Shown: piece by piece, positions 35,601-44,706 of the stretch | How positions within the stretch are numbered: the first letter of the stretch is position 1 | Layout of the letters: every line of letters starts with the position of its first letter | Source of the DNA: JBBIMS01 sp964531645 | GTDB lineage: Bacteria; Acidobacteriota; Aminicenantia; JBFLYD01; JBBIMS01 | Assembly: GCA_964531645.1 (NCBI GenBank) | Contig: CAZHEF010000001.1 | Location: 186,001-250,000 of the forward strand | DNA: 64,000 bases | Direction of reading: 5' to 3' | Made by a program: the position numbers and the translations under genes | Notes under the pieces: generated by a model | What the model was told of the DNA's origin: nothing | Seen by the model: the letters and a program-made list of their open reading frames with translations, nothing else | Database searches by the model: none

Positions 35601-38323
35601 ACCACAATAGAATTGATATTGTCCCTGAGAAAAAGGAAATAAAACTGGGAGAGGTCGCAAGGATTCTTGTTAAATCTCCATGGGAGGAGGCAAAGGGAAT
35701 TCTAACCATAGAAAGAAGTGGAATAATTGAGCATTTCCCTATTCATCTTAAGGGCTCCAATCAGGTCATAGAAATTCCCATTAAAAAAGATTACATACCC
35801 ACAATTTATGTCTCTGTATTGCTTATTAAAGGAAGGACATCTGAGAAATTGGAGGAAGGTGTTGATGTTGGAAAACCAACATTCAGGCTTGGATATACAA
35901 AGATTAATGTCCTGCCTGATGAGGTTTATTTAAAATTGGAAATTGGAACAGAAAATGAAGAGTTCAGACCAAGGGAAAGAGTAAAAGTTAATGTTCTTGT
36001 TAAGGATTTTGAAGGGAAAGGAAAGAAAGCAGAGGTCACTCTCTATGCGGTTGATTACGGAGTTCTATCTCTCACTGGCTACAAACTTCCAGACCCCATC
36101 TCCTATTTTTACAAAGATAGATTGTTAGGTGTTAGAAATTCCGAGATAAGAAATGTTCTAATAAGCAGAGAATATCTGAAGGGAAAACTTGCTGAGGAAG
36201 CAGGAGGTGGAGGACTTGAAGAATCCCTATTCCAGATACGAACAGATTTCAGAATCACTCCCTTCTGGAAAGGAGAGGTAATAACTGATGAGAATGGAGT
36301 TGCCTCTGAATCGTTTGAACTTCCTGATTCCCTCACAACTTTTGTAATAATGGCTGTTGCCCAGAGCCTCGACTCTCAATTCGGTTCATCGAAAAAAGAG
36401 ATAAGGGTTTCAAAGCCATTGATGCTTTTCCCTTATCTTCCAAGATTTCTGATTTTGGGTGATAAATTCGAAGGAGGAATAAGGGTTCAGAACAATACAA
36501 AGGAAAAAGGAGAGCTTTCTATAAAAGTCAAATCCCTTACTCCCAACCTGAGAATCTTAAAGGATGAGGGAAGGATTAATTTGCCTCCAGAAGGCTCATC
36601 CCTTTTAAGATTCCCGATGGAAGCTTTATCCCATGGGGTTGCAAGGCTTCAGTTTTTTGCAACATTCAAGAGTGGTTCAAAGGAAGAGAGAGATGCTGTT
36701 GAAGTGAAAATTCCTGTGAAAATTCCAAAAATCAGAATTGATTCAGTAACCTATGGAAGCACAGATAAGAAGGAGACTCTGAAAATATCAGTTCCTGAAA
36801 ATGTTTACAAAGATGCAGGAGGATTAAGAATTTCCCTGTCTTCATCAGCTCTTTCACAGCTTGAAAAAGGTGCTGAATTCCTTCTTGAATACCCTTACAG
36901 ATGCACAGAACAACTTACTTCAATGTTAGCCCCCTTCATTGCCCTCTATAATTTAAGCGGAGCTTTTAAATTTAAAAACATTGATAAAAAAGAGTTAGAA
37001 AAAATTGTTAATCAGACCCTTTTGAAGATTTACAAGAATCAGAAGGATGATGGAGGATTTGGTTTCTGGAGCAATTCCTCAGAATCATTTCCATACCTGT
37101 CCTCGTATGTTCTATTCGTTTTCAAGATGGCTGAGGAGAGAGGATTCAAAATTGACAAAGATGTTAAAAATAAATTGATCAACTATATGAAGAATGTTCT
37201 AAAAGGGAAGGTAAAAAGTTACTATGGCTCTGACCTCATAACAAGAGCTTTCGCCCTCTATTCTATCACCCTTTATGGGAGTCACGACGAAAGTTATCAA
37301 ACCATACTCTACGAGAGGAGAGAATCCCTTCCTCTGTTCGCAAGAGCTTTTCTTCTTTCCTCAATAGCAAGGACAAAGAAGAGCTCTCCAATGAAGGAAA
37401 CTCTTTTGAAGGAGATTATGAACAGAGCAAAACTTACTGCATCAATGGCTCATTTTGAAGAAGGAAGGTTCAATGGAGAAGCAATCTACATGCACTCTGA
37501 CCTGAGGACAAATGCAATAATTCTTTTGTCTCTCCTTGATTCAGACCCTGATTCATCAATAATAGAAAAGCTTGTTGAATACATTCTTGAGAAAAGAAGG
37601 GATGGAGTATGGAGAAACACTCAGGAAAACTCCTATGCCCTTCTCTCCCTCAGCGAATATTTCTTTAAGAAAGAAGGGAAAGAGATTGATTTTGTCTTTA
37701 ACGGGAAGCTGGACGGGAAAAAACTCCAGACATTAAAATTTTCTGAGATTAAAAAGGAAGTTATAAATATTGCCATGGAAGAGCTTTCTTCTATGGCAAA
37801 GGAGTTAACTCTTTCCCTTGAAAAGTCAGGAAGGGGAAGACTTTACTGGAATGCAAATCTCTCTTATTTCCCCAAGGGAATTGATTTCCCTGAATTAAAT
37901 CAGGGCTTCTCAATTGAGAGAATTTACGAAGATTTAAACACTGGTGAAAGGAAGGCAAATTTCAAAATGGGAGATTTAATAAAAGTAAGAATAAAAGTAA
38001 ATTTATCTGCTGAGAGGAATTATGTAGCAATTGTAGACCCAATACCTGCTGGAACTGAGATAGAGGATTCCTATCTTAAAACGACAAGCATTGAGAATCA
38101 GAGAAAACTTGGAAAAATCTCATGGCACTTCAACCATTTGGAAAGTTATGATGACAGGATGCAAATTTTTGCAGACATACTTCCTCAGGGAGAGCACGAA
38201 TTTGTTTATATTGTGAGAGCAACTACAAAAGGAACATTCTCAGTTGCATCAACAAAAGTTGAAGAGATGTACAATCCCGAAGTATTCGGAACAACAAAAG
38301 GAGAGATTGTCAGGATTGATTAG
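32687..38323 (+). CDS. Bacterial alpha-2-macroglobulin with thioester motif
   Basis: About 1878 residues. GTG at 32687, five bases after GGAAGGAAGAG, gives a signal sequence (FNFKKFLILIFISFFL). A TTG 15 bases earlier is possible. The N-terminal half has several macroglobulin-type domains with the Ig-like MG2 motif DRGAYRPGEEVYVKG. The thioester loop is CTEQ near residue 1406 within EYPYRCTEQL, then the alpha-toroid GGFGFWSNSSESFPYLSSYV and a C-terminal receptor-like domain. Family members trap external proteases by covalent linkage. No lipobox is visible, and the usual partner PbpC (PBP1C) is not adjacent. It has its own promoter and is likely a single-gene unit. Confidence 0.94.
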   Translation: MFNFKKFLILIFISFFLCPIIFSQELEITVIPKGVIEKIDIVSEISISFNKPMIPIGEIRKEFVSDFVTITPSLKGKFYWAGDRILIFHTEQKLPYSTLFEIRIKKGTKSLTGEVLKKDFVSTFETPTPVVIQTNPYHGSTIGRKGEIFLTFNQPVSLEEVEAKIKYNIHPSLYTIPEGFRTFSNEAQEKIKRTNEVLSTKKPFSLDVKAQYDPGSTQKVHITPVSPLPLNSLVKVFIPKGFRGREGNLGSKKDFEFSFKTPETLLYGGISCTECNPYSTVTIIFSNPVLPKEARKGIKVIDITDGKESSVEEREPEYWEGYSSSNYVYLSDLFNFKAGHSYRLEIQRTLKDSYGLTLNYSVVENFSLKSYPYSIDLINRWGVVEAKGPKYLSLRVVNVDSVRREIKEIEDKEIGSFIKNLDKEKLSLLKLSSPEVKFKTERDKFTIINMDLGKILGKEYGIIYTEMEVKDFKSGTDYEEGFTFVNGILQITDIGISLKYSPHNILLYTTSLSKGEPIPKCEIKIINMLGETLWKGETDENGICLAPGTENLGIKDDWETDFIVIARKSEDRAFVTEEWDEGIEGWQFNVSTDWEPSKRRVMGYIFTDRGAYRPGEEVYVKGIFRVDELKNLTIPKGKEIELKIYDSRNKEVLKKEISLNAYGSTSFSFKISEDSPTGYYRIEAKVPKELKIEDRDRLFSHSFLVSEFRKPDFRVDVSVKKKDYLPDEKIEGLIKGTYLYGAPMKDCKVKWTLRKSPRSFSPPLKGELSSKYYVFEDWTALEQEYYGSEVVASGEGVLSKDGEYFVAEKLSYSKSPMSYLFEGEVVDVTEQAISNRTSFILHPSDYYVGVEYTSYFVEKGKTFKTDVVALDKDGNFVKGRLIKLELIKREWHSVQEKEEGAYYRYRSEPVDTPLKTFELKSSDRPSEVEFPLESAGYYLLRASSKDDRGHTLISGFGFYCIGEGFTAWERYDHNRIDIVPEKKEIKLGEVARILVKSPWEEAKGILTIERSGIIEHFPIHLKGSNQVIEIPIKKDYIPTIYVSVLLIKGRTSEKLEEGVDVGKPTFRLGYTKINVLPDEVYLKLEIGTENEEFRPRERVKVNVLVKDFEGKGKKAEVTLYAVDYGVLSLTGYKLPDPISYFYKDRLLGVRNSEIRNVLISREYLKGKLAEEAGGGGLEESLFQIRTDFRITPFWKGEVITDENGVASESFELPDSLTTFVIMAVAQSLDSQFGSSKKEIRVSKPLMLFPYLPRFLILGDKFEGGIRVQNNTKEKGELSIKVKSLTPNLRILKDEGRINLPPEGSSLLRFPMEALSHGVARLQFFATFKSGSKEERDAVEVKIPVKIPKIRIDSVTYGSTDKKETLKISVPENVYKDAGGLRISLSSSALSQLEKGAEFLLEYPYRCTEQLTSMLAPFIALYNLSGAFKFKNIDKKELEKIVNQTLLKIYKNQKDDGGFGFWSNSSESFPYLSSYVLFVFKMAEERGFKIDKDVKNKLINYMKNVLKGKVKSYYGSDLITRAFALYSITLYGSHDESYQTILYERRESLPLFARAFLLSSIARTKKSSPMKETLLKEIMNRAKLTASMAHFEEGRFNGEAIYMHSDLRTNAIILLSLLDSDPDSSIIEKLVEYILEKRRDGVWRNTQENSYALLSLSEYFFKKEGKEIDFVFNGKLDGKKLQTLKFSEIKKEVINIAMEELSSMAKELTLSLEKSGRGRLYWNANLSYFPKGIDFPELNQGFSIERIYEDLNTGERKANFKMGDLIKVRIKVNLSAERNYVAIVDPIPAGTEIEDSYLKTTSIENQRKLGKISWHFNHLESYDDRMQIFADILPQGEHEFVYIVRATTKGTFSVASTKVEEMYNPEVFGTTKGEIVRID

Positions 38324-38553
38324 GAAATCAAGGATTTTTGGTTTTTCAAAATTGAGAGGAAAGCCCTATCCCTCCAAAGAATGGTCTTTCCATTATACCC
38401 ACCCACATCTGTTTGAGAACCTACTCCGAAGCGGAAATATGGTTCAAACCATCCTGGCCAAAATTCTATTTTTTCTCCTGACCCCAACATTAAAATCGAA
38501 GCCACTCCTATTTCAAAGTTTTCCTGCTGATATATTTCAAAAAAATTTCTCAT
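38320..38553 (-). CDS. Small protein coupled to the symporter gene
   Basis: 77 residues whose ATG (38553) overlaps the stop of the sodium/solute symporter gene (ATGA), the same coupling used by genuine neighbours in this genome. The sequence has an aromatic centre (IEFWPGWFEPYFRFGVG) and no signal or membrane helix. It overlaps the last four bases of the alpha-2-macroglobulin gene tail to tail. I recognise no family, and it could be a non-coding remnant of a longer gene. Confidence 0.45.
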   Translation of the reverse strand: MRNFFEIYQQENFEIGVASILMLGSGEKIEFWPGWFEPYFRFGVGSQTDVGGYNGKTILWRDRAFLSILKNQKSLIS

Positions 38554-40040
38554 TTTCTGTCTCCTATTATTTTGTTATTTTTTGACTGCTTAGCCGAGTT
38601 TCTTACCAGGAGAGTGACCAAAATCATAGAAAGAAGGGATAAAGGAAGGCAAAGGTTTAACATGTGGATTCCAGAAACCCTTTCGAGTCCCGAGAACCTC
38701 CAGAAAAGCCCTGTAATGAAACTTCCCATCATAGCAGTTATTGCGCCTGATTCCCTCGGCTTTTTCCAGTAAATTCCTAAAATTATTGGGACGAAAAGAG
38801 AAACACAGTAAATTCCAGCAACAATTTCAAGAAGTTGTATTAATTTTAAGAACAGGATACCACCCATCAATCCTAAAACTCCTATCATAATTGTTGAAAT
38901 TTTTGAAAGTCTTATTAACTCATTCTCTTGAGCATTGGGTTTTAAAAATCTATGAAAAATATCTTTTACTATGAGGGTGCTGGCACCTAAAAGAATACTG
39001 TCACAGGTGGACATTATTACAGCCACAAGGGCAGAAATCATTAGCCCGGAGAGCAAGGGAGGTAGCATTCCTTTTACAAGAGCTGGTAGTGCATCCGTCT
39101 GGGATATATCTCCTGTTGGACTAAGATCTGGAAGTAAGAATCTTGCACCCATTCCGATCAGCCCAATTCCAAAGGCAATGGGAAGAAGGAGGAGGGAGGA
39201 AAGGATACATGATATTTTTGCAGTTTTTGGGTCTCTTGATGAAAGGATTCTCTGGGCAGTGCTCTGCATTGCAAAATGCCAGCTTGTGGACATAATAATC
39301 CATGCAAAAATTGTATTTCCAAGAGCAAAAATGTCCCATCCTTTTACTATTTTTCTGTTCATTGGAGTGAACCAGTTATTCCCCAAATCCTCAAACCCTT
39401 TGACAAAAGGAGGAGATTGAAAGTCAGAGATTGATATTGAATGAAGAATAAAGAGAGTTAGAAACATAATTCCAGCAAGGATTAAGATGTATTGAAAGCT
39501 ATCTGTTAGCTGGACTCCCCAGTTACCGCCTCTCCAGGTATAAATAGTTACTGCAAGACCGAAAATAATTATTGAAGTTTTCAAAGGTAAATTTAAAAGT
39601 ACTGAAATGGTCATTCCAAGGGTATAAAACTGAGCGGAAAGGAAAAGAGTTAAGCCTAAAAGTCCCAACAAAGCGGAGATTGTTCTTGAATTTTTCCCAT
39701 ATCTTTTCTCCATAAACTCAGGAACTGTATAAAGGGAAAGGGATTTAAGAGAAGGAGCAAAGGTAAAAGCAAGAAGGATAAGGGCAATGGATGCTGAAAG
39801 AATATACCATATTGAAGAAATACCAGTGTAATAGGCAACTCCAGCAGCGCCGATAGTTGACCCTGCTCCAAGGACAGTAGCAGACATAGAGCCCGATGTG
39901 ATTAAAATACCCTGTTTTCCACCTGCGATAAGGAAATCATTCAGGCTTTTAATCTTAAAATGAGCACATATTTCTCCAACTAAAATCATTGAAAACATGT
40001 ATATTCCAAAGATTAAAATTGTTATTGCCTGCCCTTCCAT
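38550..40040 (-). CDS. Sodium:solute symporter (SSS family)
   Basis: 496 residues with about 13 membrane helices and SSS signatures: GSMSATVLGAGSTIGAAGVAYYTG near the start, LYTVPEFMEKRYG, TDSFQYILILAG, MSTCDSILLGAST and a C-terminal charged tail. It would import a solute (sugar, amino acid, nucleoside or carboxylate) with sodium. The substrate cannot be predicted. The 77-residue frame downstream is translationally coupled. Confidence 0.93.
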   Translation of the reverse strand: MEGQAITILIFGIYMFSMILVGEICAHFKIKSLNDFLIAGGKQGILITSGSMSATVLGAGSTIGAAGVAYYTGISSIWYILSASIALILLAFTFAPSLKSLSLYTVPEFMEKRYGKNSRTISALLGLLGLTLFLSAQFYTLGMTISVLLNLPLKTSIIIFGLAVTIYTWRGGNWGVQLTDSFQYILILAGIMFLTLFILHSISISDFQSPPFVKGFEDLGNNWFTPMNRKIVKGWDIFALGNTIFAWIIMSTSWHFAMQSTAQRILSSRDPKTAKISCILSSLLLLPIAFGIGLIGMGARFLLPDLSPTGDISQTDALPALVKGMLPPLLSGLMISALVAVIMSTCDSILLGASTLIVKDIFHRFLKPNAQENELIRLSKISTIMIGVLGLMGGILFLKLIQLLEIVAGIYCVSLFVPIILGIYWKKPRESGAITAMMGSFITGLFWRFSGLERVSGIHMLNLCLPLSLLSMILVTLLVRNSAKQSKNNKIIGDRK

Positions 40041-40110
40041 TCTTTTTAAATTATATTTAAAAAATGAGAATTATTTAAGGGGTTAGATTCATTTTTTGCT
40101 ATTATTACTC

Positions 40111-40388
40111 TCATCTAAGGAAAATAACTGACTTGCTGATGGGTTCTGGAAATGGTTCGTAAACATAGAAATAGAAATTGTCATTTTCATCAACATGAAG
40201 AAACAATTCTTCTACTCTTAAAGATCCGAGAAATTGACCCTCCTTTGAGAAAAAGTCAAGAAAATTTTTGCTCTTTCTTCGTAAATTCTTAGGAAATTTA
40301 CCATCATTCCATTTTTGAGAATGAAAGAAGGTCCAGAAGTATCATAAACTCTTATGGAGACACCCCCTTCTGATATTTTTTTCTTCAT
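40111..40388 (-). pseudogene. Remnant of a 6-bladed beta-propeller gene
   Basis: Between the symporter and the VWFA gene an ATG (40388) overlapping the VWFA stop opens 56 codons ending in TAA at 40218 (KKKISEGGVSIRVYDTSG...). The +1 frame then reads FLDFFSKEGQFLGSLRVEE and HVDENDNFYFYVYEPFPEPI before TGA at 40111. This is a typical last propeller blade, so only the 3' end of a propeller gene is left, itself frameshifted near an AAAAATTTT tract. The rest of the 40041-40384 gap is AT-rich without other features. Confidence 0.6.
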
Positions 40389-41614
40389 CTGGGAAGAATT
40401 TTTATGAAAAAATCTTTCGTAAGGGATGCCTGTAAGGAATGGATTCCCAATCTATATTGACCGGGAGGGATTGCGCTGGTATTAAGAATATAAATTTCAT
40501 TGAGAATTTTTGTTTCCCTGTAAAAGTATGATTCCGTCTTTTCATAGGGTAAATGCAAGATTAATTCTTCGTCTTTGTAAAGGGAAAACTGTAATGAGAA
40601 GTCCTTGACTCCTTCAGGATTGTAAATCTGCAAAAAGAGAGCAACTTTTGAGTCTCCTGATATTTCATTTTCAATTATCGGATAAAATTTGTATCTGGAA
40701 AGATTTAAGGCACCATCTTTTTTGGATATTGAGAATTGAGCATCATCACTCTTTCTATCACTGCGCATATTCCCAAGAACTGAATTGATAATTAGAGGCT
40801 CCTTCTTCATTTCAGGAATTTTTAAGCTTTTCTCCCATCCACCTATTTTCTCTCCTCCCCTTCTAAGAATTACAAGAGCCTGATACTCCTTTGGCTTAAG
40901 CTTAAGGGGTGATGTTCCAAAGGAAAAATAAATAAAAGGAGCTTTTCTCTGAAGAGCTTCCTTCAATCTGAGATTAGTCTCGCCCATATGAAATTTTTCT
41001 TCTTCCTTTAAACCAAAAGTAAGAATAAGTTCATCAGGAGGAGCCTCAACTTTTTCAAACTGGCTCAGAGGAACTTTCATCCTTGTCCAGATTTGGTAAT
41101 TTCCGTCCGTTGTGGAAAATGCATCCATATTGCATGAGAAGTCTATGTCTTTGAAGAATGAAGGAGAGAGAAATGCTGAGGTAAGATTCCTTTTCTCAAG
41201 CTCCTTTTCATTGAAATCCATGTATCCTTTTTTGTATCTTACAACAACATCGGGTCTTTTGACCCTTATTTCTATCTTATGATATTTACCATCGTTGAGC
41301 TCCCTTGGAGGTTTATAGGCTATCTCGTAGAATTGGGTTAAGTCTCGCTCAAAGTGCCTGGCAAAGTTCTCAAATTTTCCTGCTTCTCTCAGATAAACTC
41401 CTCCCGTTTCTTCGGCAATTTTTTCAATGGTGAAAAGCTCTGTCATCCATCGTTCTAACTCATCAGGCCATACCATTTCAGGCCAAACCTTTCCAAACTC
41501 AGTTGGAAGGAGTGGTTCACCCATCAACTGTGGAAGACTTAATCTAATCCCTTTTGGAGAAAGGGTATACAAAGTTATTCCCTCTTCATTAATAAGTTTT
41601 ATGAACTCCTCCAT
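40385..41614 (-). pseudogene. VWFA-related protein, C-terminal fragment (segment 3 of 3)
   Basis: 409 codons from ATG 41614 carrying the end of the VWFA domain (EEFIKLINEEGITLYTLSP, IEKIAEETGGVYLREAGKFE, YEIAYKP) and a long C-terminal region common to VWFA-related acidobacterial proteins (TIGR03436-like). A one-base deletion in an A-run near 41643-41648 separates it from the middle fragment. Restoring one A gives GKKKIKDSYGFMEEF and a continuous protein. Whole gene: 40385-42238, about 618 codons. The stop overlaps the propeller remnant. Confidence 0.8.
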
Positions 41615-41997
41615 GAACCCGTAAGAATCTTTAATTTTCTTTTTCCCGAAAAGGTCGAAGGGTCAGGAGGTTTAAATGGATCTCCTCTTTTTACAGGGAA
41701 TCCATCACTTATCAAACGAACTATTGTTAATCCATCAAATTTTCTTAAATAATTTATAGCCTCTAAGAAAGCACCCATAGAATATTCAAGCCTTCTGCCT
41801 TTTTCTTGCCTTTTTTCCACTTCAATCGCATCCATAAGAAGTGCCGGGTTAGCAATGAATCTATCAGCAGAACTTAAGGTTGATTCTTTTTCTAAATCCT
41901 TCCAGATATCACTCTTAAGTCCTCTAATTACAGCTGAAATTGACGATTTCACCGATGAGAAAGATTGAATTACTCTCATTCCATATTTTTGATTCAA
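41599..41997 (-). pseudogene. VWFA-related protein, middle fragment (segment 2 of 3)
   Basis: The middle of the VWFA-like domain, including QKYGMRVIQSFSSVKSS, a helical insert, and LTIVRLISDGFPVKRGDPF (the canonical VWFA strand and following loop). The frame actually starts near 42009 (AIIELNQKYG). It is joined to the N-terminal segment through a frameshift equal to a two-base deletion (or one-base insertion) near 42005-42012, and to the C-terminal segment through a one-base deletion. Alone it is unlikely to fold. Confidence 0.75.
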
Positions 41998-41998
41998 T

Positions 41999-42238
41999 TC
42001 AATTATCGCAATCTCCTTTTGCTCTCTCCGAAAGAGATTTTAGCATTTCTTCTGTCTCTGGCATCGCCCTGAAAAGAAATATGGGATTTGTGTTTATACT
42101 ATCAAATATTACAGCAAGTCTCCTTTCCCTTAAAGGAGGTCTTGAAACATCTCTTGTCTCTTCTTTCTTTTCGTTCTCTTGCTGAAGCCCGTATAGAATG
42201 GAAATTCCGAAAATTAGAAAACATAGTAATTTTTTCAT
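41999..42238 (-). pseudogene. VWFA-related protein, N-terminal fragment (segment 1 of 3)
   Basis: 79 codons with a signal sequence (MKKLLCFLIFGISILYG) and the first VWFA strand (RERRLAVIFDSINT), followed by SLSERAKGD where the frame breaks. With segments 2 and 3 the ancestral protein was a secreted VWFA-related protein. Its operon partner upstream is a lipoprotein gene 37 bases away. Confidence 0.75.
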
Positions 42239-42275
42239 TTTTTCTTTTAATCATTTTCTAAATCTTTTTAGTTCT

Positions 42276-42884
42276 TTAAGGTTTTGAAGTTTTGAGTCGG
42301 GAGATAATTTCCTCTACAGCCTTTTTTCCTATCTCCTTCATGTTAATTGTCCTCGCTTTACCTTGTTTCCGATTCTCTCCTATGAGAACAGTTTTCCCTG
42401 AAAGGTCGTGGTATAAATTTAGTGTAAAATAAAGAGTATAGGAATACTCTGCATAGGGAATTGTTGCACCTGGCATTGGTTGAGCTGTAGATTCATGCAG
42501 AAGTCCTTCCGCATAGCCCGATGATGTAAACTCCATGACTTTTCCAGAAACAATCGTATCTACTGTAAGCTCTGCAATGAGTTTCTTTAGCTCTGCCTCG
42601 CTATAGTCGGCAGACCTTTTCAAACCAAGTTTTGAAAGAGCCTCCTTTACCCTTTCCTTTTCCACAACATTGAAACCTTGTTTTTTAAAAGCCTCTATTG
42701 TTGATTCCTGTAAAATTGCTCCTGAAATTGGCTCCCCTGGTGATGGTTCGAACTCCAATACAGCAATATTCTTTACCAATTTTGAATCAAATGATGGATC
42801 CATTTTCACATTGACTGAAGGAGATGAACATTGAAACAAAAATAGAGGGATTAAGAGAATTGCTACCTTTATCTCTTTTCCCAT
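42276..42884 (-). CDS. CsgG-like lipoprotein
   Basis: 202 residues starting MGKEIKVAILLIPLFLFQC, a lipobox signal, from an ATG with AGGAGGTGTGA upstream. The mature protein matches CsgG/GNA1162-like curli-secretion or outer-membrane assembly lipoproteins: KNIAVLEFEPSPGEPISGAI, KKQGFNVVEKERVKEAL, TVDTIVSGKV, and the late alternation of strands. It precedes the broken VWFA gene and may have been its partner. The intergenic 42885-43164 upstream has no identifiable element beyond AT-rich promoter-like sequence. Confidence 0.78.
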   Translation of the reverse strand: MGKEIKVAILLIPLFLFQCSSPSVNVKMDPSFDSKLVKNIAVLEFEPSPGEPISGAILQESTIEAFKKQGFNVVEKERVKEALSKLGLKRSADYSEAELKKLIAELTVDTIVSGKVMEFTSSGYAEGLLHESTAQPMPGATIPYAEYSYTLYFTLNLYHDLSGKTVLIGENRKQGKARTINMKEIGKKAVEEIISRLKTSKP

Positions 42885-43164
42885 TCACACCTCCTCTTAA
42901 ATTAAGAATTTAATTTCTATCTTCTCTTCAAGAAATTTCTTCCTGTGAAGTGGATTACACCTAAAAACTCCAACTTTTTCACCTCCACTCCTATTTTATC
43001 AAATTTCATGCCAGATGAAAAAACGCTCCAAAGGAGATTTTTTAAAAAAATTGTGTCATCCAAAAAGGTCAAATGTCATTAAATTTCAATTTTGATACTT
43101 AAAATAGGAAGATTTTTATGATAAAATTTTATTTAAAGTTATAAATCATAATCGCTTTTTAGGG

Positions 43165-43821
43165 ATGAAAACTGAGTATTTCACAAAGGAAAATATTGAA
43201 GAAAAATCTTTAAAAATGCTTAAGAAAATAGAGAGTCTTATCCCTGTTCGTAATATCTCTTTTATTCCTGAAATATCAGCTCTTGTTGTCATAGATATGC
43301 AGAAGTATTTTCTTGATAAGAAATCCCATGCTTTTATGCCCTCTGCAATTTCTATAATCCCCCACATTAAAGAGATGTTGGAAGAGTTCTATCGGAGGGG
43401 TCTTCCGGTCATTTTTACCCAACATACAAACACCTCAGAGAATGCAGGCAGTATGGAAATCTGGTGGAGGAGCTTGATAATGGAAGGAGACCCCATGGGT
43501 GAAATTATCAATGAATTCGATATATCGAAGGGTATTGTAATAAAAAAGACCCAGTATGATGCATTTTATAATACATCCCTTGAGGATTTGCTAAAAAATA
43601 TGAATGTCAAACAACTGGTAATTTCGGGTGTTATGACAAATCTTTGTTGTGAAACCACTGCCCGTTCTGCATTTATCAGGAGGTTCGATGTTTTTTTTCC
43701 TGTGGATGGAACCGCCACATACAATGAAAATTTTCACTTTTCATCTCTTTTAAATCTCTCCTTTGGTTTCTCAGTTCCTGTTCTGGTTAAAGATATTCTG
43801 GAGAAATTGAAAAAACAGTGA
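43165..43821 (+). CDS. Isochorismatase-like cysteine hydrolase
   Basis: 218 residues with the isochorismatase-fold catalytic triad: Asp in ALVVIDMQKYF, Lys in VIKKTQYDAF, Cys in VISGVMTNLCCETTARSAF. The family includes nicotinamidases, N-carbamoylsarcosine amidases and other amide hydrolases. An N-terminal 40-residue helical extension is unusual. Its stop overlaps the GTG start of the next gene (GTGA), so it is the first gene of a three-gene operon with a flavoprotein and a radical SAM enzyme. No close reaction can be assigned. Confidence 0.88.
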   Translation: MKTEYFTKENIEEKSLKMLKKIESLIPVRNISFIPEISALVVIDMQKYFLDKKSHAFMPSAISIIPHIKEMLEEFYRRGLPVIFTQHTNTSENAGSMEIWWRSLIMEGDPMGEIINEFDISKGIVIKKTQYDAFYNTSLEDLLKNMNVKQLVISGVMTNLCCETTARSAFIRRFDVFFPVDGTATYNENFHFSSLLNLSFGFSVPVLVKDILEKLKKQ

Positions 43822-44702
43822 AGATTGAGGATGTTGTAATTATTGGCGGAGGTCCCGCAGGGATTGCAACAGCTCTGCAACTTGCTCGTTACAGGATAAA
43901 TCCATTGTTAATAGAAAAAAGAAAAATAGGAGGGCTTCTTCACAATGCATCTTCAGTGGAAAACTTTTTGGGTTTTCCTGGTGGAATTAAAGGTGAAAAA
44001 TTGGTAAGACTTTTTGAAAGACAGTTGAGAGAGGCCGGGATAAGGATTTTGTTTGAAGAGGTAAGCATACTTGACTTTGAAAATGAAATCTTCAAGATTA
44101 GATCAGGAGATTTAGCCATAAAAGCTAAAATTGTAGTTATTGCCTCGGGAACCAAGCCAAAAATATTCACAGAAATTGAGATTCCTGAAGATGTTGGCAA
44201 AAGAGTGTTTTATGAAATCGCTGAAGTCAAGAGAGTAAAAAGCAAAGATATAATCGTGGTTGGCGCAGGAGATGCGGGGCTTGATTATAGCCTCAATCTT
44301 GCAAGAAAAAACCGTGTGATTTTAATAAGTAAAGGCGACAAAATTAAAGGTCTTCCTGTGCTTCAGGATAGGTTGAAGAATTTTCCTCAGATTAAAATTT
44401 GCAACAGGACATCCATTAAAGAAATTTATTATGATAGAGAATATCGAAAAATATTGATTAAATGCTCAAGAGAAACAGAGGAGCTTAGGTTATATGGAGA
44501 TTATATAATTTTTGCTATTGGAAGAGAACCCAATATGGATTTTATAAGTGCCTCAATGATAAAGGAAGTTCAAAATCTTGAGAGAATTGGTAAGTTATAT
44601 TTTGTAGGCGATGTTAAGAATGGAATATTCAGACAGACCGCTATTGCTGTGGGAGATGGAATAATGACAGCAATGAAAATTGCATTGAAAATAAAGGAGT
44701 GA
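43818..44702 (+). CDS. Thioredoxin reductase-like FAD/NAD(P) oxidoreductase lacking CxxC
   Basis: 294 residues from GTG 43818. FAD motif VIIGGGPAGIATALQLARY, ENFLGFPGGIKG, NAD(P) motif VVGAGDAGLDYSLNLAR, and C-terminal LYFVGDVKNG with TAIAVGDGIMTA, all as in thioredoxin reductase. The region that normally holds CxxC reads RVFYEIAEVKR, so the redox disulfide is absent. It may act as a ferredoxin-NADP reductase-like or flavodoxin reductase-like electron donor, for example for the radical SAM enzyme encoded five bases downstream. That role is an inference from operon position. Confidence 0.85.
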   Translation: MKIEDVVIIGGGPAGIATALQLARYRINPLLIEKRKIGGLLHNASSVENFLGFPGGIKGEKLVRLFERQLREAGIRILFEEVSILDFENEIFKIRSGDLAIKAKIVVIASGTKPKIFTEIEIPEDVGKRVFYEIAEVKRVKSKDIIVVGAGDAGLDYSLNLARKNRVILISKGDKIKGLPVLQDRLKNFPQIKICNRTSIKEIYYDREYRKILIKCSRETEELRLYGDYIIFAIGREPNMDFISASMIKEVQNLERIGKLYFVGDVKNGIFRQTAIAVGDGIMTAMKIALKIKE

Positions 44703-44706
44703 AGAT

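Noticed and set aside
42885..43164. Possible promoter (TTGATA at 43092) before the cysteine hydrolase
   Set aside because: No -10 box at a good distance: the best match is 19 bases away, so I did not list it.
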